Source: Ruminiclostridium sp. (GTDB taxonomy: Bacteria > Bacillota > Clostridia > Oscillospirales > Ruminococcaceae). From it: 64,000 bases of DNA. Within the stretch, counting starts at the first letter, position 1. Each line of letters starts with the position of its first letter. Location of the stretch: positions 1-64,000 of the forward strand of contig JAFPUE010000133.1 in the NCBI GenBank assembly GCA_017395555.1. Reading direction: 5' to 3'. A program made the translations under genes and the position numbers. Below, piece after piece: positions 7,596 through 17,268 of this stretch. A model generated the notes under the pieces. It saw only the letters and a program-made list of their open reading frames with translations, did no database searches and had not been told where the DNA came from.

Positions 7596-9182
7596 ATGAA
7601 AAAGACGTTTAAACTAATCGCAGCAGCCCTCGCTGCTGTAACGGCGATGTCCTGCGCTGCGGTGAACGTTTCCGCGCAGAAAGTCGATGATTACGGCGGG
7701 AAGATGTATGTCTATTCCGACAGCGGCGAGCCGGTAAAGCCGTACACAGGCTGGAAAAATACCGAAAGCGGCGGCAAGACCTACCGCAGCTACTACAAAA
7801 ACGGCGTTATGCTGCGCAGCAAGTGGCTCAAATCGAAGGGCAAGCGCACATATTTCCTCAAAAAGGACGGCACAGCGGCAACGGGGGACGTGAAGATCGG
7901 CAGCGTGAATTACTGCTTCGGAGAGGACGGAAAGCTGATCTACGGCGTAAAATACACTGCAAGCGACGTTACCGACTGCGGTATGACCTTAAATTTCTGC
8001 GGAGTGGCGCTGAATGACCCGGATATAGACCTCATCGGCGGCGAGAGTTATTATCTCGTGCGCGAGAAAAGTAACGGCAAATGGGTCAAAGTCCCTGTAA
8101 CATTTGAGGGAGAATACGGCTTTAACGATCTCGGATATATGTTCTTTGACGACGACGGCAACGTCTGCGAGCAGCAGCTCAATATAAACTGGGAATGGCT
8201 GTACGGGAAGCTGCCGGAGGGCAGATACCGTCTTGTGACGAATTATGTTTACAAAGCAGACAGGAACGACTACTCAAAGCCTGTCGAGCAGAAAAAGGTA
8301 TATGTAACGTTCAGGATAAGCGAGCGTAACAGCAATATCGGCGAGTTCGACGTTGATTTCAAGGTCACGAAAAAGTCGGCGACGGGTATTGAGTTCAACG
8401 CGTCACGCTCAGGCGCTTACAAAGGCGAAGTAAGCTGGGATTTCTACTGCTACGAGATCGAGAAGTCAACGGGCTCGGATCCGGAGCTGGATTGGGTGCT
8501 GTACAACGATATGTCGCTGATGAATACGGCAACCTGCGAGGCGTATGACATCGAGGGTGACACAAATCCGTTCAGTCTCTCATGGACAAGCTCATACGGC
8601 AGTCTGCCTGCAGGCTCGTATCGGATACATCTTGTTCTCGGCAACGGCTACGCCAAGAAGGATTTTTATATCCCGTTCAAGGTGACGAAAGCCGAAGCCG
8701 CAAAGACCGCCGATCTGATAAAGACCGTACCCGATGTGACGTACACGAAATTCGTTGAACCGCCTACGCTCAATGTGACTGTCGGCGGCAAGACCTACAC
8801 AGCCTGCACCGGTACATACTCGTGGGATAACGAGGTGCCCGGCTCCGATTACGGTCAGAGCGTGGAAGCCGATTCCGAAGGCGCACTGCACTCCAAGAAT
8901 TGGATGCCGCTCATAGACGTGAAAGCGGGACAGAAGGTAACGCTTTCTACTTCTTACGGTCTCGCGCCGGATGAAGTTTGGGTGCATTGCTGGGACGAGA
9001 AGTATTGGGAAGATTACAGCGCGTACGATAAGTACGAAACGGTTGATGTCAAGGATATGACTTTTACACCGAAGAAGGGCGGCAATATCTACGAGGTTTT
9101 CTGCAAATGGGGCAGCTTTGAGGAGCAGGGAATCACCGTCGGCGGAAACTGCTATTATTCGTTCTTTATCAGGACAAAATGA
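7596..9182 (+). CDS. Secreted protein with wall-binding-type repeats and Ig-like domains (paralogue 3)
   Basis: The 528-residue product repeats the signal peptide and the N-terminal aromatic repeats (MYVYSDSG, YTGWKNT, RSYYKNG, RTYFLKKDG). Two or three beta-rich segments follow (about 115-245, 250-370 and 390-525), patterned like bacterial Ig/fibronectin sandwiches. The wall-binding part is the shared module, while the C-terminal parts of the three paralogues differ, which suggests module exchange. A strong terminator lies 14 bases after the stop codon. Confidence 0.8.
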   Translation: MKKTFKLIAAALAAVTAMSCAAVNVSAQKVDDYGGKMYVYSDSGEPVKPYTGWKNTESGGKTYRSYYKNGVMLRSKWLKSKGKRTYFLKKDGTAATGDVKIGSVNYCFGEDGKLIYGVKYTASDVTDCGMTLNFCGVALNDPDIDLIGGESYYLVREKSNGKWVKVPVTFEGEYGFNDLGYMFFDDDGNVCEQQLNINWEWLYGKLPEGRYRLVTNYVYKADRNDYSKPVEQKKVYVTFRISERNSNIGEFDVDFKVTKKSATGIEFNASRSGAYKGEVSWDFYCYEIEKSTGSDPELDWVLYNDMSLMNTATCEAYDIEGDTNPFSLSWTSSYGSLPAGSYRIHLVLGNGYAKKDFYIPFKVTKAEAAKTADLIKTVPDVTYTKFVEPPTLNVTVGGKTYTACTGTYSWDNEVPGSDYGQSVEADSEGALHSKNWMPLIDVKAGQKVTLSTSYGLAPDEVWVHCWDEKYWEDYSAYDKYETVDVKDMTFTPKKGGNIYEVFCKWGSFEEQGITVGGNCYYSFFIRTK

Positions 9183-9195
9183 TCTTATAAATTTA

Positions 9196-9220
9196 TTTAC
9201 CCCGCCGAAAGCGGGGTAAA
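9196..9220 (+). terminator. Rho-independent terminator
   Basis: TTTACCCCGC (9196-9205) pairs perfectly with GCGGGGTAAA (9211-9220) around CGAAA. It ends the secreted-protein cluster; A and T flanks make it usable in both directions. Confidence 0.85.
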
Positions 9221-9248
9221 ATCTTATGCAGAAAAAACTTTCCGCGTC

Positions 9249-9277
9249 TTGAAATCGGGATAAAAGTGTGGTATAAT
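9249..9277 (+). promoter_or_regulatory. Sigma-A promoter of the GNAT-smpB operon
   Basis: TTGAAA (9249-9254) and TATAAT (9272-9277) have a 17-base spacer. The expected transcript start falls at the left edge of the MITE at 9286, so the whole MITE lies in the 5' leader. Confidence 0.75.
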
Positions 9278-9285
9278 AATATTAC

Positions 9286-9501
9286 GGCAATACCTCACAA
9301 ATAGTCGCACACTATCTTTCGTCGCTGCTTTTGTTGCCGCATCGTGCGGCAGTCTGGCAGCGACTGTAAGAGCATCATGCTCTTGCTTGTATATTATTCC
9401 GTCATCTTGCACAGAAATTTCTTGACTTACGTCAGTAAGCCTGCGAAATTTCTATACAATCTGACTGCGCAATCTGCGCACACTATTTATGCGGTATAGC
9501 C
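9286..9501. mobile_element. MITE copy 1 (216 bp) in the smpB operon leader
   Basis: The ends are inverted: GGCAATACC-x-CACAAATAG on the left, TATTTATGCGGTATAGCC on the right. The element is flanked by a direct TTAC duplication (9282-9285 and 9502-9505). The inside has no gene but carries hairpins (GCCGCATCGTGCGGC, GAGCATCATGCTC) and stretches shared with copy 2 at 21172 (TATTATTCCGTCATCTTG, AATCTGACTGCGCAATCT). It is a non-autonomous element presumably moved by a transposase elsewhere in the genome. Confidence 0.8.
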
Positions 9502-9533
9502 TTACAATCTTTTCCGAGAGAGGACGTGATGAT

Positions 9534-9977
9534 ATGATAAAGCTGCGAGAAGCACAGGTTACCGATCTTTACGATCTGCTGCATCTTTTTTCTGCGATGT
9601 ACGGCAAGCAGGTTGAGGAGACCGACGAAAAGACCGTGAAGATATGGAACAGAATGATAACCGATCCGTACTACCACATAATTGTTGCCGAAGAGGACGG
9701 TAAGATCGTCTCGACCTGCTCCTGCATCATAATACAGAACCTTGCGTATGAGCACCGTCCGTATGCGATCATCGACAACATCGTCACGAGAAGCGAGTAC
9801 AGGGCGCAGGGTCTTGCTACCGCGTGCCTTCAGGAAGCACAGCGTATCGCGGAGAGCGAGGGCTGCTTCAGAATGATGCTCGCCACAACGTCGAAGCTCG
9901 AATCCACACACAAATTTTATCAGAAGCTCGGTTATGACAAGAACGAAATGACTGCGTTCACTCAATGGCTGTTCTGA
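9534..9977 (+). CDS. GNAT-family N-acetyltransferase
   Basis: The 147-residue protein shows the GNAT fold: an N-terminal IKLREAQVTDLYDLL, a central HIIVAEEDGKIVSTC strand pair, and the acetyl-CoA-binding strand and loop (DNIVTRSEYRAQGLATACL, with R-x-Q-G-L-A in place of the Q-x-x-G-x-G/A motif). The C-terminal HKFYQKLGY motif is also present. The substrate cannot be told. ATG 9534 begins the homology; GAGAGG lies about 12 bases upstream. It is followed after 9 bases by smpB, and its leader is occupied by a MITE. Confidence 0.88.
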   Translation: MIKLREAQVTDLYDLLHLFSAMYGKQVEETDEKTVKIWNRMITDPYYHIIVAEEDGKIVSTCSCIIIQNLAYEHRPYAIIDNIVTRSEYRAQGLATACLQEAQRIAESEGCFRMMLATTSKLESTHKFYQKLGYDKNEMTAFTQWLF

Positions 9978-9986
9978 GGAGGACAA

Positions 9987-10448
9987 ATGGCAGAAAATCT
10001 TAAAACAATTGCCGACAACAGACAGGTTCGGCACGAATATTTCATTCTCGAAAGCATCGAAGCGGGTATCGAGCTCACCGGCACCGAGGTCAAGTCCATA
10101 CGCGCGGGCGGAGTAAATCTGCGCGATTCGTGGATAGAGATTACCGACGGCGAGGCGTATGTCAAGCAGATGCACATATCCCCCTACGAAAAGGGTAACA
10201 TATTCAACAAAGACCCGCTGCGCGAACGGCGGCTTTTAATGCACAAGCGGGAGATACTGCGCCTTTACGGGCAGGTCAAGCAGGGCGGGCTCACGCTCGT
10301 TCCGGTGTCGCTCTATTTCAAGGGCAGCAACGTCAAGGTGCAGGTCGGGCTCTGCAAGGGTAAAAAGCTCTATGATAAGCGCGCATCCATGGCGGAGCGT
10401 GACGCAAAGCGCACGATAGACCGCGAGATCAAGGAGCGCAACAGATGA
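9987..10448 (+). CDS. smpB: SsrA-binding protein SmpB
   Basis: This 153-residue protein is a full-length Smp[16 protein letters not shown], the [18 protein letters not shown] core, [28 protein letters not shown], and a basic C-terminal tail ([20 protein letters not shown]). SmpB binds tmRNA and delivers it to stalled ribosomes for trans-translation. AGGAGGA precedes the start. I looked for a tmRNA gene beside it and saw none. The next gene overlaps its stop codon. Confidence 0.97.
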   Translation: MAENLKTIADNRQVRHEYFILESIEAGIELTGTEVKSIRAGGVNLRDSWIEITDGEAYVKQMHISPYEKGNIFNKDPLRERRLLMHKREILRLYGQVKQGGLTLVPVSLYFKGSNVKVQVGLCKGKKLYDKRASMAERDAKRTIDREIKERNR

Positions 10449-11107
10449 AGCGCATCGCGGCGGTGATATTCGCGCTCGTCCTGTCGGTGATAACACTGTC
10501 GGTGACGGCTTCGGCGGGAAGAACGGGCTGTGATTTAGCAAGCAACTGGAGCGGCGGGGTATCGGAAATACAGGATATGCGCGGCGTTCACTATCTCGTT
10601 CTGAAAGAGCCGGGGAGTGCGTATTACGATTTTGACATATCGCCGGGTGAAAAGTATTTTTACCTCATCGTCTGGGCGGGTAACTATCAGGGCAGGGGAA
10701 AGTGCAGCTTTACTCTCGACTGCCTCGGCGAGTCCGGCAAGCTCGTAAGCACGTTAGGAAGCGTTGATATTCCCGATGACGGTAATTTCTACCGCACCGA
10801 GCTGGGATATATTCCGGACGGTATCACGGCGGAAATACCCGAGGGTACAGCGGTAATGCGGCTGAGCATAAACTTTGAGGGCGGAAAGAACAGCCCGTAT
10901 TTTCAGGTCAGCGCGTCATTCAGCGATCGAGCGGTTTCGGTGACACCAAAAGCGGTCTGGACAGCTCCGGAAAAATCCAAACAGGTAGATGTGGAGACCA
11001 CGGCGATGTCATTCTGGCTGTCGATCGGCTTTGTATGCGCTGTCGCCGTCATAATGATGATAGTCGCACTTATACGAAAGGAATACACGAAAGGAAAGAT
11101 AAAATAA
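10445..11107 (+). CDS. Uncharacterised secreted/membrane protein
   Basis: A 220-residue protein with an N-terminal signal peptide (residues 1-24, ending SVTASA) and a beta-rich extracellular part (about 25-180). A single C-terminal membrane helix at about 187-210 ([20 protein letters not shown]) leads to a short basic tail, so it is a type I membrane protein. I do not recognise the family. ATG overlaps the smpB stop (ATGA) with AAGGAG seven bases before it, so it is translationally coupled. Function in trans-translation is not implied. Confidence 0.75.
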   Translation: MKRIAAVIFALVLSVITLSVTASAGRTGCDLASNWSGGVSEIQDMRGVHYLVLKEPGSAYYDFDISPGEKYFYLIVWAGNYQGRGKCSFTLDCLGESGKLVSTLGSVDIPDDGNFYRTELGYIPDGITAEIPEGTAVMRLSINFEGGKNSPYFQVSASFSDRAVSVTPKAVWTAPEKSKQVDVETTAMSFWLSIGFVCAVAVIMMIVALIRKEYTKGKIK

Positions 11108-11310
11108 TGGAAATTACGCTTAAAATAGAGGGAATGATGTGTCCGCACTGCGAGGCGGCTGTAAAGAAGGCGCTCGAAGCCATTCCCACAGTCGAGAGCG
11201 CGCAGGCAAGCCACGAAAAGGGGGAGGCTGTCGTGAAGCTCTCCGCGGAGACACCGTTTGATACGCTGAAAAATGCTGTCGAAGCGCTTGATTACAAGGT
11301 TCTTGGCTGA
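11107..11310 (+). CDS. Heavy-metal-associated (CopZ-like) protein
   Basis: A 67-residue ferredoxin-like HMA domain with the metal-binding motif GMMCPHC near residues 10-16, followed by EAAVKKALEAI. The C-terminal FDTLKNAVEALDYKV completes the fold. Such proteins carry Cu(I) or related ions as soluble chaperones. The ATG overlaps the preceding TAA by one base. No copper ATPase is near, so the partner is not in this window. Confidence 0.9.
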   Translation: MEITLKIEGMMCPHCEAAVKKALEAIPTVESAQASHEKGEAVVKLSAETPFDTLKNAVEALDYKVLG

Positions 11311-11410
11311 TAACGCCCTTATTTGTATATATTCACAATAATACAGACTCAATGTTGTGCAAAAGGCAGAAATTTACCAGCCGCACAACGTTCTGTACTT
11401 CGCAGTACTC

Positions 11411-11447
11411 GCTCCGTTCCGCCGGCAAAGGCGGTGCGGAGCTTTTT
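11411..11447 (+). terminator. Rho-independent terminator
   Basis: GCTCCG-T-TCCGCC pairs with GGCGG-TG-CGGAGC around GGCAAA, followed by TTTTTA. It ends the smpB operon about 100 bases after the HMA gene; nothing else stands out in 11311-11410. Confidence 0.75.
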
Positions 11448-11542
11448 ATATGCGGTATTCGGGCGTTTCGGGCTTGCCGCGGGAATACACTGTAATGCAG
11501 TCGGAATAGGCTCATATTGTGTGCTGCGCGAAAAAAATATGC

Positions 11543-11571
11543 TTTACTTTTTTGTGAAAATGTAGTATAAT
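11543..11571 (+). promoter_or_regulatory. Promoter of the tubulin/GTPase locus
   Basis: TTTACT (11543-11548) and TATAAT (11566-11571) have a 17-base spacer. It is the only strong promoter I see upstream of the first VWA gene and leaves a leader of about 170 bases. Confidence 0.7.
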
Positions 11572-11745
11572 GTTATAGATAATGTAATGATGATTGGTCA
11601 AAACAACATAAAACTGTGGTAAATGACAAATTTTTACTGCGTTTTCGGCGTCATTATTATGTACTTTCTCCCGTGAGAAGCGGAGAAAGCGCGTAGCAGC
11701 GCCGTTTTCCCAACAATGTCATCGTTTGTCCGGAGGGTTTTATTA

Positions 11746-13530
11746 ATGAAAAGATTATCCGCGTTTCTGCTTGCACTTATCATTGCGGCAGTAACTTCAC
11801 TCGGCGTTGTCACAGCGGGAGCGGTAGGCGCTACGACGGAAGAAGTCGATGTGGTATTCCTTGTCGATTCGAGCCGTTCAATGTCAAAGAGCGATCCCGA
11901 TCTGATACGCCTTGACGCTATAAAGCTGTTTGCCGATCTGTGCAGTCTCGGCAATACCAAGATAGGCTTTGTGCTGTTCGGCGACAAGATAAACTACTCA
12001 CAGGCTCCTATCGCGATCAACAGCGAGGAAGACCGCACTGCACTCAAGAAGCAGGTCGATGAGCTCAGCGAGCTGAAAGGTACCACCGATATCGGTATGG
12101 CGGTGCTTCACGCCGTGGACCTGCTCACATCGGAAGAAGCGAGCGGCAAGGGCAGATTCATAGTATTCCTGTCCGACGGTAAGACCGTAATCACCGACAA
12201 TGCAGAGGGCAGAACGCTTGAAGACTCGAAGTCCGATCTCACCGAGGGAATTGTGAACGCGAGAAACGCGGGAATACCTATTTACACCATAGGTCTGAAT
12301 GCGAACGGCGACGTTGACGAGGTTGAGCTCCAGAGCATATCCTCCTCAACTTATGCAGACAGCACATACATGACCGACAGCGCCCGTGCGCTTTCCGGAA
12401 TACTCAGCGATATCTACGTCCGTCATACGGGCGCGGAGACCGCGGGACTTGACAAATACGACTCGGACGGGGAGTACCGCGACACTGCGTTCCAGATAAA
12501 GGACGCTACAGTTTCCGAAGCGAACATAGTTATAATGCACAGCGCTCTGCCGGACGATATCAAGCTGTACGGCGACGACGGCGCGGAGATCCCGTTCGAC
12601 GGCACATCGGCGGATATCTCGTGGAACAAGGACTACACTCTCGTAAAGCTCTATGACCCGCAGCCGGGCGGACGCAGACTTTCCATAAAGTCACCGTTCG
12701 GAACGGCAATAGATATCAACTACATCTTCACCCACGACTACAACCTTGACTTTACGCTTTATACCGACAAGGCTGTCGGAGCGGGAACACGCCTTAAATT
12801 CATAGCCTCGCTGACCGATCCGGAGGCGCAGCCGATTACCGACGAATCGCTTATCCTGTCACTTTCCGGCAGAGCGATAGTCAAGAACTCCGACACCGGC
12901 GAATCGTTGGAGATCCCGCTTGTTTACGACAATCAGCAGTTCAAGGGCGAATATGTGCTTGAAACGGACAGCCCGTACACGGTTCAGACGAGCCTGTACA
13001 ACAGCACTACCGACGTAAGGAGCGAGATAATCGAGCTCACTTACGGCGACGAGCAGTACAAGGAGCCGGAGGGTCCGCTGAAGTATATCCTCATCGGCGT
13101 TGCGGCAGTCGTTCTGATAATCATACTCATCATTTTGCGCATAAGGCATCTGAGAAATCATATCCGTATGTTCTCCGGAAGGCTTAACATTACTATAACT
13201 GCGGGCGGAGTTCCCACAGCGCCTATGGCTTACGACTTCGCGAAGAAGGCTCCGGGCAGGCGGCAGGTACTGCTTTCCGAAGTCATCAAAGACCTGTTCG
13301 CAAAGACGGAGGCGGCGGATGCGTTCCCGCACGGTGCTCTGGCGGCAACGAAGATATCCATGACAGACAGCGGCGATCTTCGTATCACGAAAGCCGGCGG
13401 CATAGAGTACAGCGGCGGACTTACCAACGGCAACAACATAGTTATCGCGCACGCGAACAGAGTAACTATGCGCTGCAAGTCCAAGACAGGCGAAACGAAC
13501 ATCCTCATTCTCCAATACCTGAGAACGTGA
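11746..13530 (+). CDS. Membrane VWA-domain protein, first gene of the tubulin-like locus
   Basis: The 594-residue product has a signal peptide (1-28) and a von Willebrand A domain at about 34-215. The MIDAS is intact: DSSRS (Asp41, Ser43, Ser45), a GTTDIG threonine and FLSDG. A beta-rich extracellular stretch (about 230-440) precedes a membrane helix at about 449-467, then a cytoplasmic domain of about 120 residues that could be FHA-like. VWA domains bind protein ligands through a metal ion, so it may be the outside-facing receptor of the system. GGAGGG lies 9 bases before ATG 11746. Confidence 0.88.
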   Translation: MKRLSAFLLALIIAAVTSLGVVTAGAVGATTEEVDVVFLVDSSRSMSKSDPDLIRLDAIKLFADLCSLGNTKIGFVLFGDKINYSQAPIAINSEEDRTALKKQVDELSELKGTTDIGMAVLHAVDLLTSEEASGKGRFIVFLSDGKTVITDNAEGRTLEDSKSDLTEGIVNARNAGIPIYTIGLNANGDVDEVELQSISSSTYADSTYMTDSARALSGILSDIYVRHTGAETAGLDKYDSDGEYRDTAFQIKDATVSEANIVIMHSALPDDIKLYGDDGAEIPFDGTSADISWNKDYTLVKLYDPQPGGRRLSIKSPFGTAIDINYIFTHDYNLDFTLYTDKAVGAGTRLKFIASLTDPEAQPITDESLILSLSGRAIVKNSDTGESLEIPLVYDNQQFKGEYVLETDSPYTVQTSLYNSTTDVRSEIIELTYGDEQYKEPEGPLKYILIGVAAVVLIIILIILRIRHLRNHIRMFSGRLNITITAGGVPTAPMAYDFAKKAPGRRQVLLSEVIKDLFAKTEAADAFPHGALAATKISMTDSGDLRITKAGGIEYSGGLTNGNNIVIAHANRVTMRCKSKTGETNILILQYLRT

Positions 13531-13539
13531 GGAATGAAG

Positions 13540-13607
13540 AATGAATAGTGAATAATGAATAATGAATAGTTATGGTGTCGCTTCGCGACGATTTTGAATC
13601 GTGACGA
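13540..13607. repeat. Variable-stem hairpin repeat, copy A
   Basis: A tract of AATGAATA units is followed by a short hairpin (GTCGC/GCGAC at 13577-13589) and the constant flank TTTGAATCGTGACGATA (GAATCGTGACGA at 13596-13607). The same layout recurs at 19429, 22547, 36683 (inverted), 45012 and, without the hairpin, 55224. Confidence 0.75.
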
Positions 13608-13626
13608 TAAACAGTTGTTTTAGTTT

Positions 13627-13809
13627 AGATAATGGAGTCTCTACCAACCCCAATGCATTTCTCGCTGCGGCAGCCCATAGCAGAACGCTCTGAAATACTG
13701 CATTTATTTAGGGTGTCCAGCCACCTTTTTCAAAGGGGGCTGGTGGGGTCGCAGGGGCAACGCCCCCGTCTTAAAAATCTCTCAAAAATCTCTTAAAATC
13801 TCTCAATAA
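13627..13809. repeat. Long modular intergenic repeat, copy 1
   Basis: It has the shared order ATGGAGTCTCTACCAACCCC, ATGCATTTCT, a GC-rich palindrome, TCTGAAATACTGCATTTAT, TTAGGGTGTCCAGCC, a palindrome, GGGGTCGCAGGG and CCCCGTCTTAAAAATCTC. The same order recurs at 22612 and in altered form at 29263. No gene is visible inside. Confidence 0.65.
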
Positions 13810-13832
13810 TCTCAAAAAACCGGAGGGTAACA

Positions 13833-16800
13833 ATGGCAAGGATATCGGAATCACAGAAGGAAAATATATCTCTGATGAGCGTTGATCTGGGCGGCTCGAT
13901 GTCGAGCGCGCAGATACGAGTTGAAGCGAAGGGAAATCCGGTGCTTATAATCGGACTCGGCGGAACGGGAATGGACGCGCTGCTGTACACAAAACAGCTC
14001 ATCAACAAGCGCTTCAAGCTGCCGGACGACGCGCCGAACAAGGCGCTTGCGATACCGTCGAACATAAAGATACTTGGAATAGATTCCGACAATACATACT
14101 TCCGCAAAAAGACCGACAAGAAGGACGGCGAGATGCGGTTCGCGGTGGGCGAGTACGTTTCTATCGCGGGCTCTGTGGAGCGCTTCCTCTCGAATGAGCA
14201 CCTTATCCCTCCTTATGTGAAGGAATGGCTCGATGACCCGAAGCGTATATATACGAAAGTCAAGGGCAGCGGCGACGACGGCGCGAACGGTATCCGTCAG
14301 TCGGGAAGAATACTGCTCTTCAACTCGATAAACGCTGTCGTGAAGGCTATAACCACAAACGTACAGAAGCTCCTCACCGGAATGATGCCCGAGCAGAGAC
14401 TGCAGGTGTTCATTCTCTCCGGTATCAGCGGCGGTACGGGAAGCGGCACCTTCATTGATATCCCCTATATCGTCCGCGAGATAATCAACCGTCAGGGCAA
14501 GAGCAACTTCGATATAATGGGCTTCCTTTTCACGCCCGATGTAAACCTCTCGCGCGTTGATGACCCGAATATCCAGCGCTACATCAAACGTAACGGCTTT
14601 GCGGCATTGCAGGAGCTCGAATACCTCATGGATATGCACTCGCATATGTTCGATCCTTTCAAGCAGCGCTATTCCGACACCTTCGAGACGATAAGCACCG
14701 AGCGTCCATACGATACCTGCCTGTTTGTTTCGGCAAGCGGCAAGGACGGCTTCGTGCTCAAAAACCCCGCCGAGCAGTACAAATTCAGCCTTTCTATCGC
14801 CGCCGAGGGTATATGCAACTTCATATCCTCCTCCGACAATCAGGGCGATTTCAGCATAGACTCATTCCGAGTAAATCTCGGTCAGGCGCTCGCGGGAATA
14901 GTACCGCAGTACCCGATGCTCAACGTTTACTCATCGGTAGGCGCGTCCGCGGCGATACTCCCGAAGTCGGAAGTGCTCGAATACCTTTCCGGAAAAGTGT
15001 TCGCGCACATGAATACCCTGCATAACAACGTTCCGTCGAATGAGCAGAGAATAGTGTTCCTCGGAACGATAGGCCTCGATAACCTGTCCGTGCAGACCTT
15101 CTTCGATTCGCACAGACCCGGTCTTTTCGACGGCGGAATAGAAAACCCAGTGTTCTCGCGTCAGGCTTTGAAGAACAACAAGCGAAGCGTTGAGGATATG
15201 GGCGACGAATGGTTGTCAAAAGTAGAGGAGGCGTACAGAGTATTCCTGCCCGACGCGGTTGAGCATTTCTACGGCAAGTTCGTTCAGGCAGCGGAGCTGA
15301 GCTTCTGCAACTGCGCGGAGGGTCCGTTCTATATCGCGAGCCTTATTAACGCGGAAGATAAGTTCTGCCTGCTCAAGAAGCTGCGCACCTGCATAAGCGA
15401 GGAAATGGGAATGCAGGCTGATGTCGGCTCGCAGAAGCTCATGGAGCTTAAAAACAAAGCAGACCTCGCATACCGCAACTTCGTAAACAAGCCGCTCGAT
15501 CTTACCAATACACTCCGCAAGGACTACTACAACCTTATCTCGCAGTATTACCAGTGCCGTGCGGACTCGGCTCGCTGCGACTACACCATAAAGCTGTACA
15601 GCGATCTTATCGCGCGTATCGGCAACTACTTCAATGATCTTATTGACAACATGGTGGGTATCCTCGATTACCTGCGCGTGGTATGCGAAAAGAACCTCAA
15701 TATCGTTACCGGCGTAGAGAATGCGTCCTCCGGCGTGCTCAGCAAGACCTACGAGTGGAAGATGTACGACATCAAGAGCGAGCAGAACGTGCTCGAAAAG
15801 CTTGATGAGGAGCTCAGCGCAGTTGACCTCGAAAACGCGGTGTCCGACATTCTGCGCCGCTTCCTTGACGAATTCAAGAATTCCCGTTCAAGGGACGAGT
15901 TCGACGTTTCGTCGTTTATCTGCGACGCTATCGCTTCGCACTTCTCCGAAACGCTCAGCCAGTCCATGAGCGAGTTCTTCGAGGCGCGCTATCCGAGCGC
16001 GGCTTCGAGAGCCGATGCCGCAAAGGAGCTGTTAAAGGAGCTCCGCGCGCGTTCCAACATCATGTATCCCTGCTCGACATCCACGGATACCGCGGAGATA
16101 TTGTATGCGTCCATACCCAATCAGGCGGGACCCATTGAGGCCGCCGCGGACGAGGACGAGGTGCTTTGCAGACATAAGATCATCAGCCCCTACACCAACC
16201 GTATCTCGATATTCACGTTCGGTGCGGGTCTTGCCGTAGCGCACCACAACACCGTTCACCTGTTCGAGTCGGACTACTATTCGTTCGTTTCCGAGACAGG
16301 CGGAACAAAGGACGCGAATATGATCGGACAGCACCTTTACTCCACATACAGCGGACTGCGCGACACCGACTGGTTCAGGCTGCCCAGCCCGATACATGAT
16401 ACGCTGCGCCCGAAGGAGTTCGTGACCGAAAATTCCGGCAAGGTACACCGCGAGAACGAAGCTAACCGTGAGATATTCAACAAGGCGACGGAAGCCGGAA
16501 TTATAGACGCGATAGGCAACGTGCGCTATGATGAGAAGATAACGGCGGACGCGGTAAAGGCGATAACCTTTGACCCGCAGAAGGCGTCAACGATAAAGGA
16601 AGCAAAGCAGAAGCTCGACGGCATCATCGAGGGCATAAAATCTGCGCCCGTGCTGTTCACACTCAACCCCGTGAACTTTATGAACGCAACCGAGACCGAC
16701 AAGCTCCGCGAGGCGTATGTGCGCACCTACGGCGCATGGAAATACGTTGAGCAGATGCTCGGCGCGTATAATGCCGCGGTAGCCGCGAAGGAAGACTGCG

Positions 16801-17255
16801 ACGGTGCTATGAACAAGGAAAAGGACGCGAACAAGCTGCTCAAGGCGATGTTCGACGCACTGTTTGCCGGAGTTATTTTCAAGGAGAAGAACTTCTTCCG
16901 CTACGCGAATGCCAACGGCGACAACGTGAACGTGCTCAATACGCTTACTATCGGCGATACGACGGAGCAGAGATATTTCTTCTACTACGTTCTGTTCGAG
17001 AAGTTCTGCGCACTCGACGATTCGCAGCGCGCGTTTATAGCGAAGCGCACCACGATAGCACATTCGGATGATATACCCGACGAGCATATCGAGTTCCTGC
17101 GCACCCTCAAAAAGCACGTTACCGCTTCGGTAAAGGCGATAGACGATATGGAAGCGGAGTTCTCGGAATACGAAACGGACAGAGGCGAGGATATCCTCAA
17201 AAAGTACAGAAAGCTGAGAGAAATGGCGGAAAGCTCACTTGAGCTGCTTGAATGA
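13833..17255 (+). CDS. Bacterial tubulin-like GTPase (Tubulin_2/FtsZl-2 type)
   Basis: The 1140-residue protein carries tubulin-superfamily nucleotide motifs: VLIIGLGGTGMDAL (residues 37-50; GTG loop), ILGIDSDNTYF and the signature SGISGGTGSGTFIDI (197-210). MGFLFTPDVNL and a FAALQELEYLMDMHSHMF helix follow, typical of the Tubulin_2 family. The remaining ~800 residues are helical and end with another mixed segment. Members are thought to assemble on or remodel membranes, usually beside VWA proteins and GTPases, as here. CGGAGGGT precedes ATG 13833. It is followed after 13 bases by a degenerate relative. Confidence 0.88.
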   Translation: MARISESQKENISLMSVDLGGSMSSAQIRVEAKGNPVLIIGLGGTGMDALLYTKQLINKRFKLPDDAPNKALAIPSNIKILGIDSDNTYFRKKTDKKDGEMRFAVGEYVSIAGSVERFLSNEHLIPPYVKEWLDDPKRIYTKVKGSGDDGANGIRQSGRILLFNSINAVVKAITTNVQKLLTGMMPEQRLQVFILSGISGGTGSGTFIDIPYIVREIINRQGKSNFDIMGFLFTPDVNLSRVDDPNIQRYIKRNGFAALQELEYLMDMHSHMFDPFKQRYSDTFETISTERPYDTCLFVSASGKDGFVLKNPAEQYKFSLSIAAEGICNFISSSDNQGDFSIDSFRVNLGQALAGIVPQYPMLNVYSSVGASAAILPKSEVLEYLSGKVFAHMNTLHNNVPSNEQRIVFLGTIGLDNLSVQTFFDSHRPGLFDGGIENPVFSRQALKNNKRSVEDMGDEWLSKVEEAYRVFLPDAVEHFYGKFVQAAELSFCNCAEGPFYIASLINAEDKFCLLKKLRTCISEEMGMQADVGSQKLMELKNKADLAYRNFVNKPLDLTNTLRKDYYNLISQYYQCRADSARCDYTIKLYSDLIARIGNYFNDLIDNMVGILDYLRVVCEKNLNIVTGVENASSGVLSKTYEWKMYDIKSEQNVLEKLDEELSAVDLENAVSDILRRFLDEFKNSRSRDEFDVSSFICDAIASHFSETLSQSMSEFFEARYPSAASRADAAKELLKELRARSNIMYPCSTSTDTAEILYASIPNQAGPIEAAADEDEVLCRHKIISPYTNRISIFTFGAGLAVAHHNTVHLFESDYYSFVSETGGTKDANMIGQHLYSTYSGLRDTDWFRLPSPIHDTLRPKEFVTENSGKVHRENEANREIFNKATEAGIIDAIGNVRYDEKITADAVKAITFDPQKASTIKEAKQKLDGIIEGIKSAPVLFTLNPVNFMNATETDKLREAYVRTYGAWKYVEQMLGAYNAAVAAKEDCDGAMNKEKDANKLLKAMFDALFAGVIFKEKNFFRYANANGDNVNVLNTLTIGDTTEQRYFFYYVLFEKFCALDDSQRAFIAKRTTIAHSDDIPDEHIEFLRTLKKHVTASVKAIDDMEAEFSEYETDRGEDILKKYRKLREMAESSLELLE

Positions 17256-17268
17256 CGCACGGAGAAAA

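Noticed and set aside
10449..11700. A tmRNA (ssrA) gene next to smpB
   Set aside because: I found no alanine-tRNA-like ends or tag reading frame in the surrounding intergenic DNA.
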